A DNA stretch of 44,475 nucleotides from a virus. This document shows, piece by piece, positions 15,317 to 23,124 of the stretch. The translations under genes and the position numbers were made by a program. How positions within the stretch are numbered: the stretch's first letter is position 1; the number at the start of each line of letters is the position of its first letter. A model generated the notes under the pieces. It made no database searches. It had not been told where the DNA came from and saw only the letters and a program-made list of their open reading frames with translations. Location: positions 1 to 44,475 of the IMG/VR virus record IMGVR_UViG_3300003873_000018. One strand, written 5' to 3'.

Positions 15317-15528
15317 TTACATATAAAATAAAAAATTTTATTAAAAATATAACCGGTAGAGAAGTCGAGGTAGATATAGTATTAGAACAAGATCTAGCTA
15401 CTCATTTACGTATAAAGTTTTATAAGCCACATATAGTAATAAAGGTGGTTAGTGTTGTTAATTATAATCTACAAAAAAACATAATAGAGAAAGAAATGAC
15501 TAAAAAATATCCCTTTCTTATTATATAA
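15313..15528 (+). CDS. Small basic protein ending YPFLII
   Basis: Seventy-one residues, overlapping the previous gene in an ATGA arrangement. It starts MITYKIKNFIKNITGREVEV, looks beta-rich, and ends EMTKKYPFLII, again an amphipathic helix, proline and hydrophobic end. Similar length and pattern to its two neighbours suggest a small paralogous set, although overall sequence identity by eye is low. Confidence 0.5.
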   Translation: MITYKIKNFIKNITGREVEVDIVLEQDLATHLRIKFYKPHIVIKVVSVVNYNLQKNIIEKEMTKKYPFLII

Positions 15529-15536
15529 GGATCTAT

Positions 15537-15824
15537 ATGAAAATATCTAAATTACTATCGAAGGATTCTGATTATATAAAAATAGCATTAAATATTGAGC
15601 AGAATATTAATCAAATGATATCTAAAGATGAAGAGGATAAAATTTTTATTAATTTTAACGGATATTATAGAGAGTATATTTTTATGGTAGTAGAAATTTG
15701 GAGTAGTGCTGGTATAAAAAATAAAAGTATTACTATTAATACTAATAAAATAGAGAATGTAGATGATTTTATATATAAGGCTACTAATAAAATAAAAAAT
15801 TCTATACCACATTTACTAATATAA
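15537..15824 (+). CDS. Small protein ending IPHLLI
   Basis: Ninety-five residues, starting MKISKLLSKDSDYIKIALNI and ending KIKNSIPHLLI, the third tagged protein in a row. Mixed alpha/beta, no other motif. AAGGATCTAT precedes the ATG. A late promoter box begins within its last codons, so transcription changes programme at its end. Confidence 0.5.
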   Translation: MKISKLLSKDSDYIKIALNIEQNINQMISKDEEDKIFINFNGYYREYIFMVVEIWSSAGIKNKSITINTNKIENVDDFIYKATNKIKNSIPHLLI

Positions 15825-15827
15825 ATA
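15820..15827 (+). promoter_or_regulatory. T4-type late promoter before gene 15847
   Basis: Exact TATAAATA, overlapping the TAA stop of the previous gene and ending 19 bases before the ATG of a protein with a capsid-targeting-like N-terminus. Confidence 0.65.
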
Positions 15828-15846
15828 AAAATAAAAGAGGTTTATT

Positions 15847-16077
15847 ATGAATTTTAAAAAATTCTTTAAAGAATCTAGTAAGCAAGAAGAGATTATAGAA
15901 AAAAGTTCTAATACAGAAGATATCTTAGAAAAAATTAGAAAAGAAGTAAAGATTAAGCAAATTATTCCTACTAGATTCGGGATAGAGGTAAAGCTTTTTA
16001 ATACTAAAGACGCTGAAACTGCTGCTAAAGTAGCTAAAACAGATAAAATAGATGGAAGTTCGATCTTTATAGATTAA
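15847..16077 (+). CDS. Small candidate internal head protein
   Basis: Seventy-six residues with N-terminus MNFKKFFKESS, resembling the T4 capsid-targeting peptide with an expected gp21 cut after Glu9 (FKE). The middle is Lys/Glu-rich, and the end NTKDAETAAKVAKTDKIDGS looks like a small alpha/beta domain. AAAAGAGGTTTATT provides the ribosome site and TATAAATA lies 19 bases upstream, the same combination as gene 901. It converges on the minus-strand head genes. Confidence 0.6.
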   Translation: MNFKKFFKESSKQEEIIEKSSNTEDILEKIRKEVKIKQIIPTRFGIEVKLFNTKDAETAAKVAKTDKIDGSSIFID

Positions 16078-16085
16078 TTTCTATA
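16068..16085. terminator. Weak AT-rich hairpin between convergent genes
   Basis: TATAGA / TCTATA stem with loop TTAATT, containing the stop of 15847-16077 and flanked by A and T runs on both sides; it could end transcripts from both directions. The stem is short and AT-rich. Confidence 0.35.
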
Positions 16086-16093
16086 TAAAAATT

Positions 16094-16558
16094 TTATTTT
16101 ATCCCTAGTTCTTTTTCACCAAGCACTACAAATTCTAATTCATGAAATTTACAAAACTTTTCAGCTGATTTCCATTTAGCTATATTAATTGGATCATTCC
16201 ACTGATTTTCAGGTTTGATCTCAATTAATCTCTTCTTTCCGTCTTTAAATTTTATTAGAAAGTCTGGAAAGTATCTGTGTTTTTTATTATCTTTAGGAGA
16301 TATATATTCAATAGCAAAGGGCTCAGTAGTCCAATACTCTATATCTTTATTAAGATCACAGTATTTCATAAACTTTTTCTCCCAGGAACTTCTATACTCA
16401 GGAAATTCATGTTTATTCATATAATTATTAAGAGGTCTACGATATTTGTCCTCATTTATAGGCTGATAAAAACCTCTTTCGAAACGACTTCTACCACCCT
16501 CTTTATTAGTTCTATATCTTTTTCTTTTAGCTTGAAATCTTTTTGCTCTTGAAATCAT
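16094..16558 (-). CDS. 4: Head completion protein, T4 gp4-like (TnsA-like nuclease fold)
   Basis: A 154-residue protein with the order of the T4 gp4 (50/65) family: YRSSWEKKFMKYCDLN with E60, TEPFAIEYISPKDNKKHRY, PDF with D99 and LIEIKP with E113 and K115. This is the PD-(D/E)XK arrangement of the TnsA N-terminal domain. In T4 gp4 completes filled heads, probably by trimming or protecting the DNA entry end, before tail joining. Ribosome site AAAGG on the minus strand. Last gene of the leftward late operon. Confidence 0.8.
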   Translation of the reverse strand: MISRAKRFQAKRKRYRTNKEGGRSRFERGFYQPINEDKYRRPLNNYMNKHEFPEYRSSWEKKFMKYCDLNKDIEYWTTEPFAIEYISPKDNKKHRYFPDFLIKFKDGKKRLIEIKPENQWNDPINIAKWKSAEKFCKFHELEFVVLGEKELGIK

Positions 16559-16562
16559 TTAT

Positions 16563-17078
16563 TTACCTTTCAGATATTTGAGACCATTCTGGAAAGCTTA
16601 TTGAAGCAGCCGCTAAGTATTCATTGTCATCCATCTGTAAGATAGTATTAGAAATTCTTCTTATAGCATATCTTCTTAAGATAGGAGATCCTTCAAATCT
16701 TTTTATAAGAGGTTTTATATCCTCATAGACTACTCTACCACTATTTCTCTTCTTTATTTCAGATATAAGAGAAGCTAAGAGTACTCTCTGATTCTCAGGC
16801 ATCCAGTGAACATTTAATCCTAAAATATGTTTTTGATTTTGTCTAGATTTACCTAAACATATTATTAAGGGATTTCTATCAAATTTATGTTCTTCATGGA
16901 TTGCATTATATTTAAAGAATAAAAAGTTTCCTTCCTTAAATGAACTAGGGGCCTTTTTAGTTTTATTCTCTTTTTGAAATTTTCTCAGGAATTTCTTTTT
17001 TGCACTTCTTCCTAGTTTTTTAAAATCTTTTACAAAATCTTTAGCTTTTTTAGAAGCAGTTTTAAATATATTCTTCAT
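16563..17078 (-). CDS. Conserved T4-like structural or DNA-end protein
   Basis: A 171-residue protein with a very basic first 45 residues (mostly Lys, Arg) and then GNFLFFKYNAIHE, FDRNPLIICLG and ILGLNVHWMPENQRVLLASL. The pattern (K.Y.Y, then D..PL, then GLN.HY.P...R..LL) occurs in conserved virion-associated proteins of T4-like phages and next to head-completion genes. The T4 neighbour of gene 4 is the DNA-end protector gene 2, but I cannot match it to gp2 by sequence. The location between two late genes supports a virion or packaging role. Confidence 0.55.
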   Translation of the reverse strand: MKNIFKTASKKAKDFVKDFKKLGRSAKKKFLRKFQKENKTKKAPSSFKEGNFLFFKYNAIHEEHKFDRNPLIICLGKSRQNQKHILGLNVHWMPENQRVLLASLISEIKKRNSGRVVYEDIKPLIKRFEGSPILRRYAIRRISNTILQMDDNEYLAAASISFPEWSQISER

Positions 17079-17080
17079 TT

Positions 17081-17788
17081 CTAAACCTTAATAGGAGATA
17101 CAGGAGAAGTAGGAAAGAACCTCCCATCTTTAAAATATGGTGTACTCGTGTACTTAATAATTTTCTCTTTAGATTTTAGAATATTCTTATTAATATTCAA
17201 TTCCAACTCTCCTAACTTATGTTCTCCTTGCGTGATTAAAACATCATTGGGTAGAAGAACATTTTTAATCTCAGGATTAAAACATATTGCCAATTTAAAT
17301 GTATTATAGTATTTACCTATAATATAAATTTTTCCATATTTTTTTGAAAGGTTAGTGAGTTGTTCTCTATTTTTATAATTAAATACTATTGTTGTTTTAG
17401 ATTTTAGAGCTTCAGAAAATACATCATTGTTTATATATTCTTTAATAGATGATACACTTCTATTAAATCTATATAATTTTAAAATATCTCTAGGTACTAA
17501 TGGTCTAACTTTTGTAACTAAGAATTCCCACCTTGACCTACTAATCATTTCATAGTTTAACATTACTGGAAGTTTCTTATCTTCTAATCGAAGATAGAAG
17601 TTATAGGGATTTTTAAGTAGGATAAATTCCTCATATTTTATTCTATTATTTTCGAGAGCCTGAAGAGATTCATTATATATATTATTATCATAAAAAGGAT
17701 CTATAGTAAATATCTCTTTTAAATTATTAATTCCTATTGTATCTGAGATATTAAGATCAAATGATTCAATTATTTTATTTTCTTTCAT
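17081..17788 (-). CDS. Late protein of unknown function with promoter at its start codon
   Basis: A 235-residue protein of unknown role, with basic and aromatic-rich centre (RSRWEFLVTKVRPLVPRDIL, later YGKIYIIGKYYNTFKLAI). The late operon context suggests a virion protein. The ATG has no Shine-Dalgarno sequence, and a TATAAATA late box (17793-17800) ends only four bases before it, so the mRNA from that promoter would be nearly leaderless. The homing endonuclease gene ends 15 bases upstream, and its insertion may have replaced the original leader. Confidence 0.55.
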   Translation of the reverse strand: MKENKIIESFDLNISDTIGINNLKEIFTIDPFYDNNIYNESLQALENNRIKYEEFILLKNPYNFYLRLEDKKLPVMLNYEMISRSRWEFLVTKVRPLVPRDILKLYRFNRSVSSIKEYINNDVFSEALKSKTTIVFNYKNREQLTNLSKKYGKIYIIGKYYNTFKLAICFNPEIKNVLLPNDVLITQGEHKLGELELNINKNILKSKEKIIKYTSTPYFKDGRFFPTSPVSPIKV

Positions 17789-17792
17789 ATTA

Positions 17793-17800
17793 TATTTATA
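17793..17800 (-). promoter_or_regulatory. Late promoter box immediately before gene 17081-17788
   Basis: TATTTATA on the plus strand, TATAAATA on the minus strand, four bases before the ATG at 17788 and just after the stop of the homing endonuclease gene. Confidence 0.5.
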
Positions 17801-17803
17801 GTA

Positions 17804-19261
17804 TTATATTAATTCATATACTAAATTCCCACAATCAAATAATTGTCTATATCCATTATTCATCATATTCTGTACTTCAGATAGATCTTCGTTAAAATTT
17901 TCTAATTTATTCTTTAGTTTATGTTTCTGAAAACTATTTCTAGAAAATATTTTTCCATCTTTAATATAAAAATAATTAGGGTTAGATTCATTTATTTTCT
18001 TAAATCCAATTTTTTCATATAAGTTTCCGTTAGACCATCTACGATTAGCATAAGATATTACTGAACCTGGATAATTTTTAGTGAAGTACTTTAATAGCTT
18101 TGATGCTCCTCCAATAACTGTAGTATTTTTCTTATTACAGAATCTTAATAATTCATAATCATATTTTTTATTAAACCTAGATTTTCCAAAAGTCATTAAG
18201 GATACTAACTCGTTATTATAGTATAGACCAAAAGCTAAATTATTAGGAACATTTCCACCCTGCATATGATTTTCATTCAGAAATTCTTTAGATGTTTTAG
18301 TATCTATCTCTTTTATTATACATTTTCTAGCATATATTCTATCAGATAATCCTAGTTTGCTTCTTATCATGGATATCCATATATCCCTTTTTATTTCATC
18401 GTTATACTCGTAATCGAATATATGATATAATTGAATATTATTTTGCTCACATTCTTTTGTTTTTTTCAAAAGATGATAGTTTTCAAATTTTTCGAAATTA
18501 TTGGGAAATGTAGTTCCTTTTGAATGCCATAAACTTCCATTATATTCAATAGCAAAGTTATAGTCAGGAAAATAAATATCAAGTTCTTTAGAAATAATAT
18601 CCTTTGTTCTTAAAACATATTTTATATTTTCTGGAAGATTTAAATCTTCTATAATTTTTTCTTCCATATTGTACTTAATATGTTTTTTAAGATTGAGATG
18701 TTTTGCTAGTTTTATAAGAGAGGTTCCGCAAAGTTTATATTCTTCTGAAATTTCACTCCATGTTTTATTTTTCATATCCTTAGCTAATTTTTCTGAATCT
18801 ATATTATCTATATCTATCTTCTTTACTTTATATATACCTAATTCATCTTTAATTTTGTAAATAGTACCTATTTTTAAGCCTAATATATCCGACATTTCTT
18901 TATATGTATGAGAGTTAAATAGTTCAATAAACTTATCCTTATCAACTATATTTTTCTTATCTTTTTTAAGTGATAATTCTCTAGCTAATTTAAGAATTAT
19001 ATGTTCTCCTACATTTAATTTTTTTGATAATTCGTAATATGAGTATCTATAAAATAACTCTTTAAATTTTTCTTCTGTTAGATCTAGAGTTTCTAAAGTA
19101 ATTTTTTTCTTTTTAGATAATCCTAAATCTTTAGCTATAGTGGTAATACCATACTCTGTAATATCGAGCATACTACAGATCTCTTTATAGGATTTATTAA
19201 AATATATTTCTTTAAAATATTCTTCAGTTATATTTAGTGATTTTATAGAATTTTTCTTCAT
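17804..19261 (-). CDS. Vsr/EDxHD-type free-standing homing endonuclease
   Basis: The 485-residue protein has an N-terminal array of about four helix-turn-helix-like repeats (roughly 10-50, 60-100, 108-145, 155-195; each like EEISxxLxVxxxTIxKIAKELGL) and a C-terminal nuclease. The nuclease core is ELDIYFPDYNFAIEYNGSLW with E226, D228, E239 and nearby H246, the very-short-patch-repair-like fold of phage homing endonucleases. The later segments ENHMQGG, RFNKKYDYELLRFC, TVIGGASKLLKYF, YANRRWSNGNLYEKIGF and NYFYIKDGK are typical of the same family. It lies directly downstream of the capsid gene with no promoter or ribosome site visible, as a mobile insertion would. Confidence 0.85.
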   Translation of the reverse strand: MKKNSIKSLNITEEYFKEIYFNKSYKEICSMLDITEYGITTIAKDLGLSKKKKITLETLDLTEEKFKELFYRYSYYELSKKLNVGEHIILKLARELSLKKDKKNIVDKDKFIELFNSHTYKEMSDILGLKIGTIYKIKDELGIYKVKKIDIDNIDSEKLAKDMKNKTWSEISEEYKLCGTSLIKLAKHLNLKKHIKYNMEEKIIEDLNLPENIKYVLRTKDIISKELDIYFPDYNFAIEYNGSLWHSKGTTFPNNFEKFENYHLLKKTKECEQNNIQLYHIFDYEYNDEIKRDIWISMIRSKLGLSDRIYARKCIIKEIDTKTSKEFLNENHMQGGNVPNNLAFGLYYNNELVSLMTFGKSRFNKKYDYELLRFCNKKNTTVIGGASKLLKYFTKNYPGSVISYANRRWSNGNLYEKIGFKKINESNPNYFYIKDGKIFSRNSFQKHKLKNKLENFNEDLSEVQNMMNNGYRQLFDCGNLVYELI

Positions 19262-19313
19262 ATAATATTATATGATTTTTTTCTTAAGAGAGAATTAAAG
19301 AAGTTTAAGTAGA

Positions 19314-19340
19314 CTTAAGAGGAGGAGGAAGACTCTTAAG
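19314..19340 (-). terminator. Capsid 3' end hairpin with CU-rich loop
   Basis: Perfect 8-base-pair stem CTTAAGAG / CTCTTAAG with an 11-base loop. In the minus-strand RNA the loop is UCUUCCUCCUC, complementary to purine-rich ribosome sites. No strong T tract follows, so it may protect the RNA end rather than stop transcription. Confidence 0.55.
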
Positions 19341-19346
19341 CCTATT

Positions 19347-19368
19347 TAAACCTCCAGGAGGAGGTTTA
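19347..19368 (-). terminator. Main terminator-like hairpin of the capsid gene
   Basis: Perfect 9-base-pair stem TAAACCTCC / GGAGGTTTA with a 4-base loop, the most GC-rich hairpin in the window, 24 bases after the capsid stop; an AT-rich run follows on the minus strand. A smaller perfect hairpin GTTAGTA / TACTAAC lies just before it (19370-19385). Confidence 0.65.
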
Positions 19369-19391
19369 GGTTAGTAGATACTAACTAGTTC

Positions 19392-20768
19392 TTATTTAAG
19401 AACTGAGTTAGCGAAGTCTACACCAATTGTAGAAGCATATGGAGAAGCTTCACCCATAGAGACTGCATCATCTACCCAAGGGTTAGTTGCAAGACCATAA
19501 CGTGTCATAGCAATAAGTGCTGGTTGACCAGTTTCTACATTAGTTACTTTTTGGATTTGAACAGGTGTATAAGGCGCCCAAACACCAAGTGCATCTTGAT
19601 TAGAACCTTTATAGATAAGAGTAGCATAATCAGATTTAGCATAGTTATCAACTACAACTGAGAATTTATTATCAAATCTACCAGCTACAGCTGTATTAGC
19701 AGCTTGTGGATTAACAGTTGAATCAACATCAGAAGCATAGTATCCACCGATTTGCTCAAGCATAGTAAGAACTTTTGGAGAAACAAGTAACTTGTTAGCA
19801 GCTCCACGTTTATTTAATCTACCAATTTCACGACTCATATCAGAAAGTTTAGTAGCAAGAAGACGATAATCTTCAATTTCCCATCTTGAACGTCCAGCAC
19901 CTGATACATCTACAACGAAGTCAGATTGAGCAGTAGCGTTAGCATTAACAAAATCAACAACTTCACGGTCAGTTTCAGATTTGATTTCGTAGTTCATAAG
20001 ACTCATAAGTTCTTGATCAGCAAGAACACCATGCATAGATTTAAGATCTTGATACATTTCAATTGTATATTGAGCTCTAAGTTTACGAGTACGTGCCTCA
20101 ACTTGTTTTCTTTCAACTGCAATACCAACTTGATTCATTTCATTACCAGTTGTACCTCTTACCTCACCTTCAGCAGTAGTATAAGTACCAGAGTAGTTAG
20201 GAAGAATAGCTTGCCATGCAGCTTGATTAGAATAAACAGCAGTTGTACTTGTAGTACCACCATCTACATCTTCACCAGCAATAAACTTAACAGAACCAGC
20301 ACTTAATTCAACAAGAACACGTCCAGCGAATTTATTAGCATGTCCGAAACCATGTGTAGCAGGTTCAACATAAACAACAGTACCAGTAGCACCTGAAGTA
20401 GCACCTGTAAGAGTATCTCCAACAACTTTAGCAGCACTTAGGTCAAGAACTTGAGCTTGAATATTAGGATCAATTTCATTAGCAGTATTACCATCGAAAC
20501 GATTAGTTAAACTATAGATGAAACCTGTTGGTCCTGACATTGGTTGAACACCAAGTAATTCATTAGCAATAAGAGTAGGATAAATTCTACGTAACATTGG
20601 CATTAAGAATGGTGTAAACTGAGCGATATCTGCAGAAATAGTACCTTCAGCAATCATTTGCTTAGTTTCTTTTTCTGTGTTTTCCATAATAGCAGCAAGT
20701 GTGCCTTTTTCAAATTCTCCAAGAGGAGCGTATTTTGAACTTTCTAAAAGTGCTTTATAATCAGCCAT
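19392..20768 (-). CDS. 23: Major capsid protein (T4 gp23 family)
   Basis: A 458-residue capsid protein. Recognisable T4-family stretches are LRRIYPTLIANELLGVQPMS and GPTGFIYSLTNRFDG (residues about 58-94), IEMYQDLKSMHGVLADQELM with the following SLMNYEIKSETDREVV, and SRWEIEDYRLLATKLSDMSR. It is shorter than T4 gp23 (521) and has a Gly/Ala/Thr-rich insertion around 110-200. Ribosome site AAAAGGAA and a late promoter 128 bases upstream. GC content and codon use are less AT-biased than in the neighbours, as expected for a strongly expressed gene. Expected to be matured by the gp21 protease. Confidence 0.93.
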   Translation of the reverse strand: MADYKALLESSKYAPLGEFEKGTLAAIMENTEKETKQMIAEGTISADIAQFTPFLMPMLRRIYPTLIANELLGVQPMSGPTGFIYSLTNRFDGNTANEIDPNIQAQVLDLSAAKVVGDTLTGATSGATGTVVYVEPATHGFGHANKFAGRVLVELSAGSVKFIAGEDVDGGTTSTTAVYSNQAAWQAILPNYSGTYTTAEGEVRGTTGNEMNQVGIAVERKQVEARTRKLRAQYTIEMYQDLKSMHGVLADQELMSLMNYEIKSETDREVVDFVNANATAQSDFVVDVSGAGRSRWEIEDYRLLATKLSDMSREIGRLNKRGAANKLLVSPKVLTMLEQIGGYYASDVDSTVNPQAANTAVAGRFDNKFSVVVDNYAKSDYATLIYKGSNQDALGVWAPYTPVQIQKVTNVETGQPALIAMTRYGLATNPWVDDAVSMGEASPYASTIGVDFANSVLK

Positions 20769-20905
20769 TTTAAATTCCTTTTTTTTATTTTTAGTTTTAT
20801 TTTTATTTTGTTTTCAATCTAAAGATTGAAGTTCCTTGAAAAGCCAACCCCTTGTTGTTTCAGCTCTATTTCACTTCTACTTTTCAAGTTTTTAGTATTT
20901 ATATA
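20769..20905 (-). promoter_or_regulatory. Late promoter and structured leader of the capsid gene
   Basis: TATAAATA on the minus strand at 20896-20903 starts a leader of roughly 120 bases. It contains a long inverted repeat CTTGAAAAG / CTTTTCAAG (20835-20843 and 20880-20888) and a hairpin TTCAATCT / AGATTGAA (20813-20830), followed by an A-rich stretch up to AAAAGGAATTTAAA before the ATG. A structured leader of this length is unusual in a genome whose other gaps are short. Confidence 0.7.
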
Positions 20906-21634
20906 TTAGATATATTTACTAAAATCTGTAGCAGCTGCTACATCTACTTCTTCAGTTTTATAAGCTTTAGCAGGAAGAGATGCTTCTGCTGATTCCTGAA
21001 TACTATCACCTCTATTATCAATTAAGTTTTCTTTAATAGTTTCTAGAGCACTTACATATTTCTCATCTTTAGAGAATTCAATCATATCAGCTAAAGTTTC
21101 GAATTTTTCTTTTTCAGTAAGAGTAAGTCCTTCTGAAAGTTCTGCAATAATACCAGCTCTAAGATATTCTTGAGCTTCTTTTCTAGCTTCGATAAGTTCG
21201 TGTTCTTTTTCAGATAGTTTATCTTCTAATCTAGAAAGTCTATTTTCTAGTGAATTTTCATCCTCTAGAATTTCTTTTTCGCTTTTAGCTTCTTGAATTT
21301 CTAACATTTCAACACCCATAGTTTTAAGCATTGTATCAAAAGATTCTAAAAGTTTTTCTACTTTTGACTCTTCAATAATTCTTTGATGCTTAACTTCGTT
21401 TTCAGTAACAAACTCTTCAACTACAGAAGTTAAATATCCGTCTAGAGTTTCCTCAAGATCCTCAACCTTTTCTTTATATTCTTCTTCTAGCTCAACTCTA
21501 GCCTCTTCAATTTTTTCTTGAACATGAGACTCCATTAGTTCAACAGATTTAGCCATAACAGCCTTATCAAATGCCTCTGATAATTCAGCTTTTGTTTTAT
21601 CGTCAATACTTAACGATTCAAATAATTCATTCAT
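20906..21634 (-). CDS. 22: Prohead scaffolding core protein (T4 gp22 family)
   Basis: Mostly one long Glu/Lys-rich coiled coil, as in gp22. MNELFESLSIDDKTKAELSE, LMESHVQEKIEEARVELEEE and the end EVDVAAATDFSKYI match the T4 gp22 layout (IFESVNIS, LAESHIAKIAEKAEEEVE). The frame extends upstream to an ATG at 21670, but AAAAAGGAATTCTCAG places the ribosome site for the ATG at 21634 (242 residues), and T4 alignment starts there. Its sequence contains several L/I-x-E sites expected to be cut by the gp21 protease during head maturation. Confidence 0.85.
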   Translation of the reverse strand: MNELFESLSIDDKTKAELSEAFDKAVMAKSVELMESHVQEKIEEARVELEEEYKEKVEDLEETLDGYLTSVVEEFVTENEVKHQRIIEESKVEKLLESFDTMLKTMGVEMLEIQEAKSEKEILEDENSLENRLSRLEDKLSEKEHELIEARKEAQEYLRAGIIAELSEGLTLTEKEKFETLADMIEFSKDEKYVSALETIKENLIDNRGDSIQESAEASLPAKAYKTEEVDVAAATDFSKYI

Positions 21635-21723
21635 CTGAGAATTCCTTTTTGTTTGTGTATTAAGACTCATCTATCGATGATTTCACTCTTTTTCAACTCT
21701 ATCTTAATATTTATTATTATATT

Positions 21724-21731
21724 TATTTATA
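21724..21731 (-). promoter_or_regulatory. Late promoter before the scaffold gene
   Basis: TATTTATA on the plus strand, i.e. TATAAATA reading left, about 90 bases upstream of the scaffold start and overlapping the stop of the gene before it. Confidence 0.6.
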
Positions 21732-21987
21732 TAAATCCAATTTCCGATAAAAGTGGTTTAGATATATCTAATCTATTTACTTTTAAAAGTGCAGATGACT
21801 CTATCATCTCTCTATATCTACTTTGATTCTCTATAATATTATTATTTAGATCGAAAATATCATTATTTTCGTTTACATAACATACTATCTCTTCAGTAAG
21901 AGGACTTTTATAAAATTCCTTATACCCATGTACTTTAGCATTTTTAACTGCTTCCGAAAAAACTTCTTCAAAATTAAATAAGGACAT
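21727..21987 (-). CDS. Small head-region protein, possible gp68-like core or internal protein
   Basis: Eighty-six residues between the protease and scaffold genes. The N-terminus MSLFNFEEVFSEAVKN ends in FSE, a likely gp21 cleavage site, in the manner of a capsid-targeting peptide. T4 has a small core protein (gp68) in this gene cluster, though before gene 21 rather than after it. No other motif. It overlaps the protease gene by one base (TAATG) and has GGAAAGGAG as ribosome site, so the two are co-translated. Confidence 0.55.
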   Translation of the reverse strand: MSLFNFEEVFSEAVKNAKVHGYKEFYKSPLTEEIVCYVNENNDIFDLNNNIIENQSRYREMIESSALLKVNRLDISKPLLSEIGFI

Positions 21988-23105
21988 TAATACTCCTTTC
22001 CAAATTCATACTCATAAAAGGATTCTATACTATCTGAAGCTCGAGTTATATCACCCATAGCCTTTTTAAGATGTTTAGTAGAAACAGGATCTTTATATCC
22101 TTTTTTAAGAGAAAAAATTTCTTTAAGAATATTTTCTAATGAATCTATAATATTTTTAGTTTTTATATCATCTTCCATATATGATTCTGAAACGTCTTGA
22201 TTATCTTTTGTACCTGTAAGTACCTTAAATTTTTCTTTAAGCTCCTTCTCTTCTTTAAGTTGTTTCTCTAGTTCTTTAGATCTAGCAATTTTTTCTAATG
22301 CTTCTTTTAGTTCTAGAGCCTTCTTAGTACAAGGAGTTTCTTTTTTAGACTCTGCTAATATATATCCTTTAAGTCCTTTTAACTCTATACCATTACCATA
22401 TTGATCTACTCCAGAGAAAAACTTACCATCTTTATGTTCAATAGTAATAACATTTCCAGTCTCATCTGTAATCATAACAGGTTCATTTTTAAGTCTTTTT
22501 TCAACTTCTTTAGTAATATCTTTCGACTCTACTAGAGTACATCCTGAAGGAGTACATATCCACCCTCCATGTCCATCAGCTTCAATTTCTACACTTTCTA
22601 GGATTAAAGATTCATTAAACCCATCTAAACTAGCATTCCAATCTGATGGATTAGCTACTATATCATATGTAATAAGATTAAATTCTTCTACTATATCACC
22701 ATTAAGCCTACCTACACCTCTTGAAGATACTCCTACTTTTTGACCTTTATCTATACTTTCTCTTATATCCTCTGTTTCAGGTTTATTAAAAATTACAGAT
22801 TCTCCATATACTACACCGTTGCGAATTTCTAGCTTGCGAATTCTGGCAACAGCCTTAGTTGGGTCTACTTCAGTTCTAGGAGGATGTTCTTTTTCCATTA
22901 AAGTATTTTGAGTATTATTTTCGATTTCACTTTGATATCTATCTACATTCTCTTTCCAGATTTTCATCGGATAGATTCTACCATTTCTGTTTTTAAGTTC
23001 AGGGGTGCTAAAAGTACCCTTAATAACATATGTTTTTTCTCCTGTAGCTTCATTTAACTCTACTACAGCTTCGATATCTAGGCTTTCTTCCAGAATTAAC
23101 TTCAT
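21987..23105 (-). CDS. 21: Prohead protease (T4 gp21 family) with long C-terminal extension
   Basis: The first 160 residues match T4 gp21: NRNGRIYP (39-46), EKEHPPRTEVDP with catalytic His74, and GVSSRGVG with catalytic Ser127 or Ser128, then ITYDIVANPSDW. It cleaves scaffold and capsid proteins after Glu. At 372 residues it is much longer than T4 gp21 (212): residues about 180-260 form a beta-like segment with GWICTPSGC, and 270-372 a Lys/Glu-rich coiled coil like a scaffold. This suggests a fused scaffold or self-cleaved tail, as in some other phage protease-scaffold proteins. Confidence 0.88.
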   Translation of the reverse strand: MKLILEESLDIEAVVELNEATGEKTYVIKGTFSTPELKNRNGRIYPMKIWKENVDRYQSEIENNTQNTLMEKEHPPRTEVDPTKAVARIRKLEIRNGVVYGESVIFNKPETEDIRESIDKGQKVGVSSRGVGRLNGDIVEEFNLITYDIVANPSDWNASLDGFNESLILESVEIEADGHGGWICTPSGCTLVESKDITKEVEKRLKNEPVMITDETGNVITIEHKDGKFFSGVDQYGNGIELKGLKGYILAESKKETPCTKKALELKEALEKIARSKELEKQLKEEKELKEKFKVLTGTKDNQDVSESYMEDDIKTKNIIDSLENILKEIFSLKKGYKDPVSTKHLKKAMGDITRASDSIESFYEYEFGKEY

Positions 23106-23124
23106 AACTTTCCTTATTTAAGAA

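Noticed and set aside
19926-20306. Open frame of 126 codons on the plus strand
   Set aside because: Lies entirely antisense to the major capsid gene, is rich in Ser/Thr/Phe typical of a shadow frame, and has no ribosome site.
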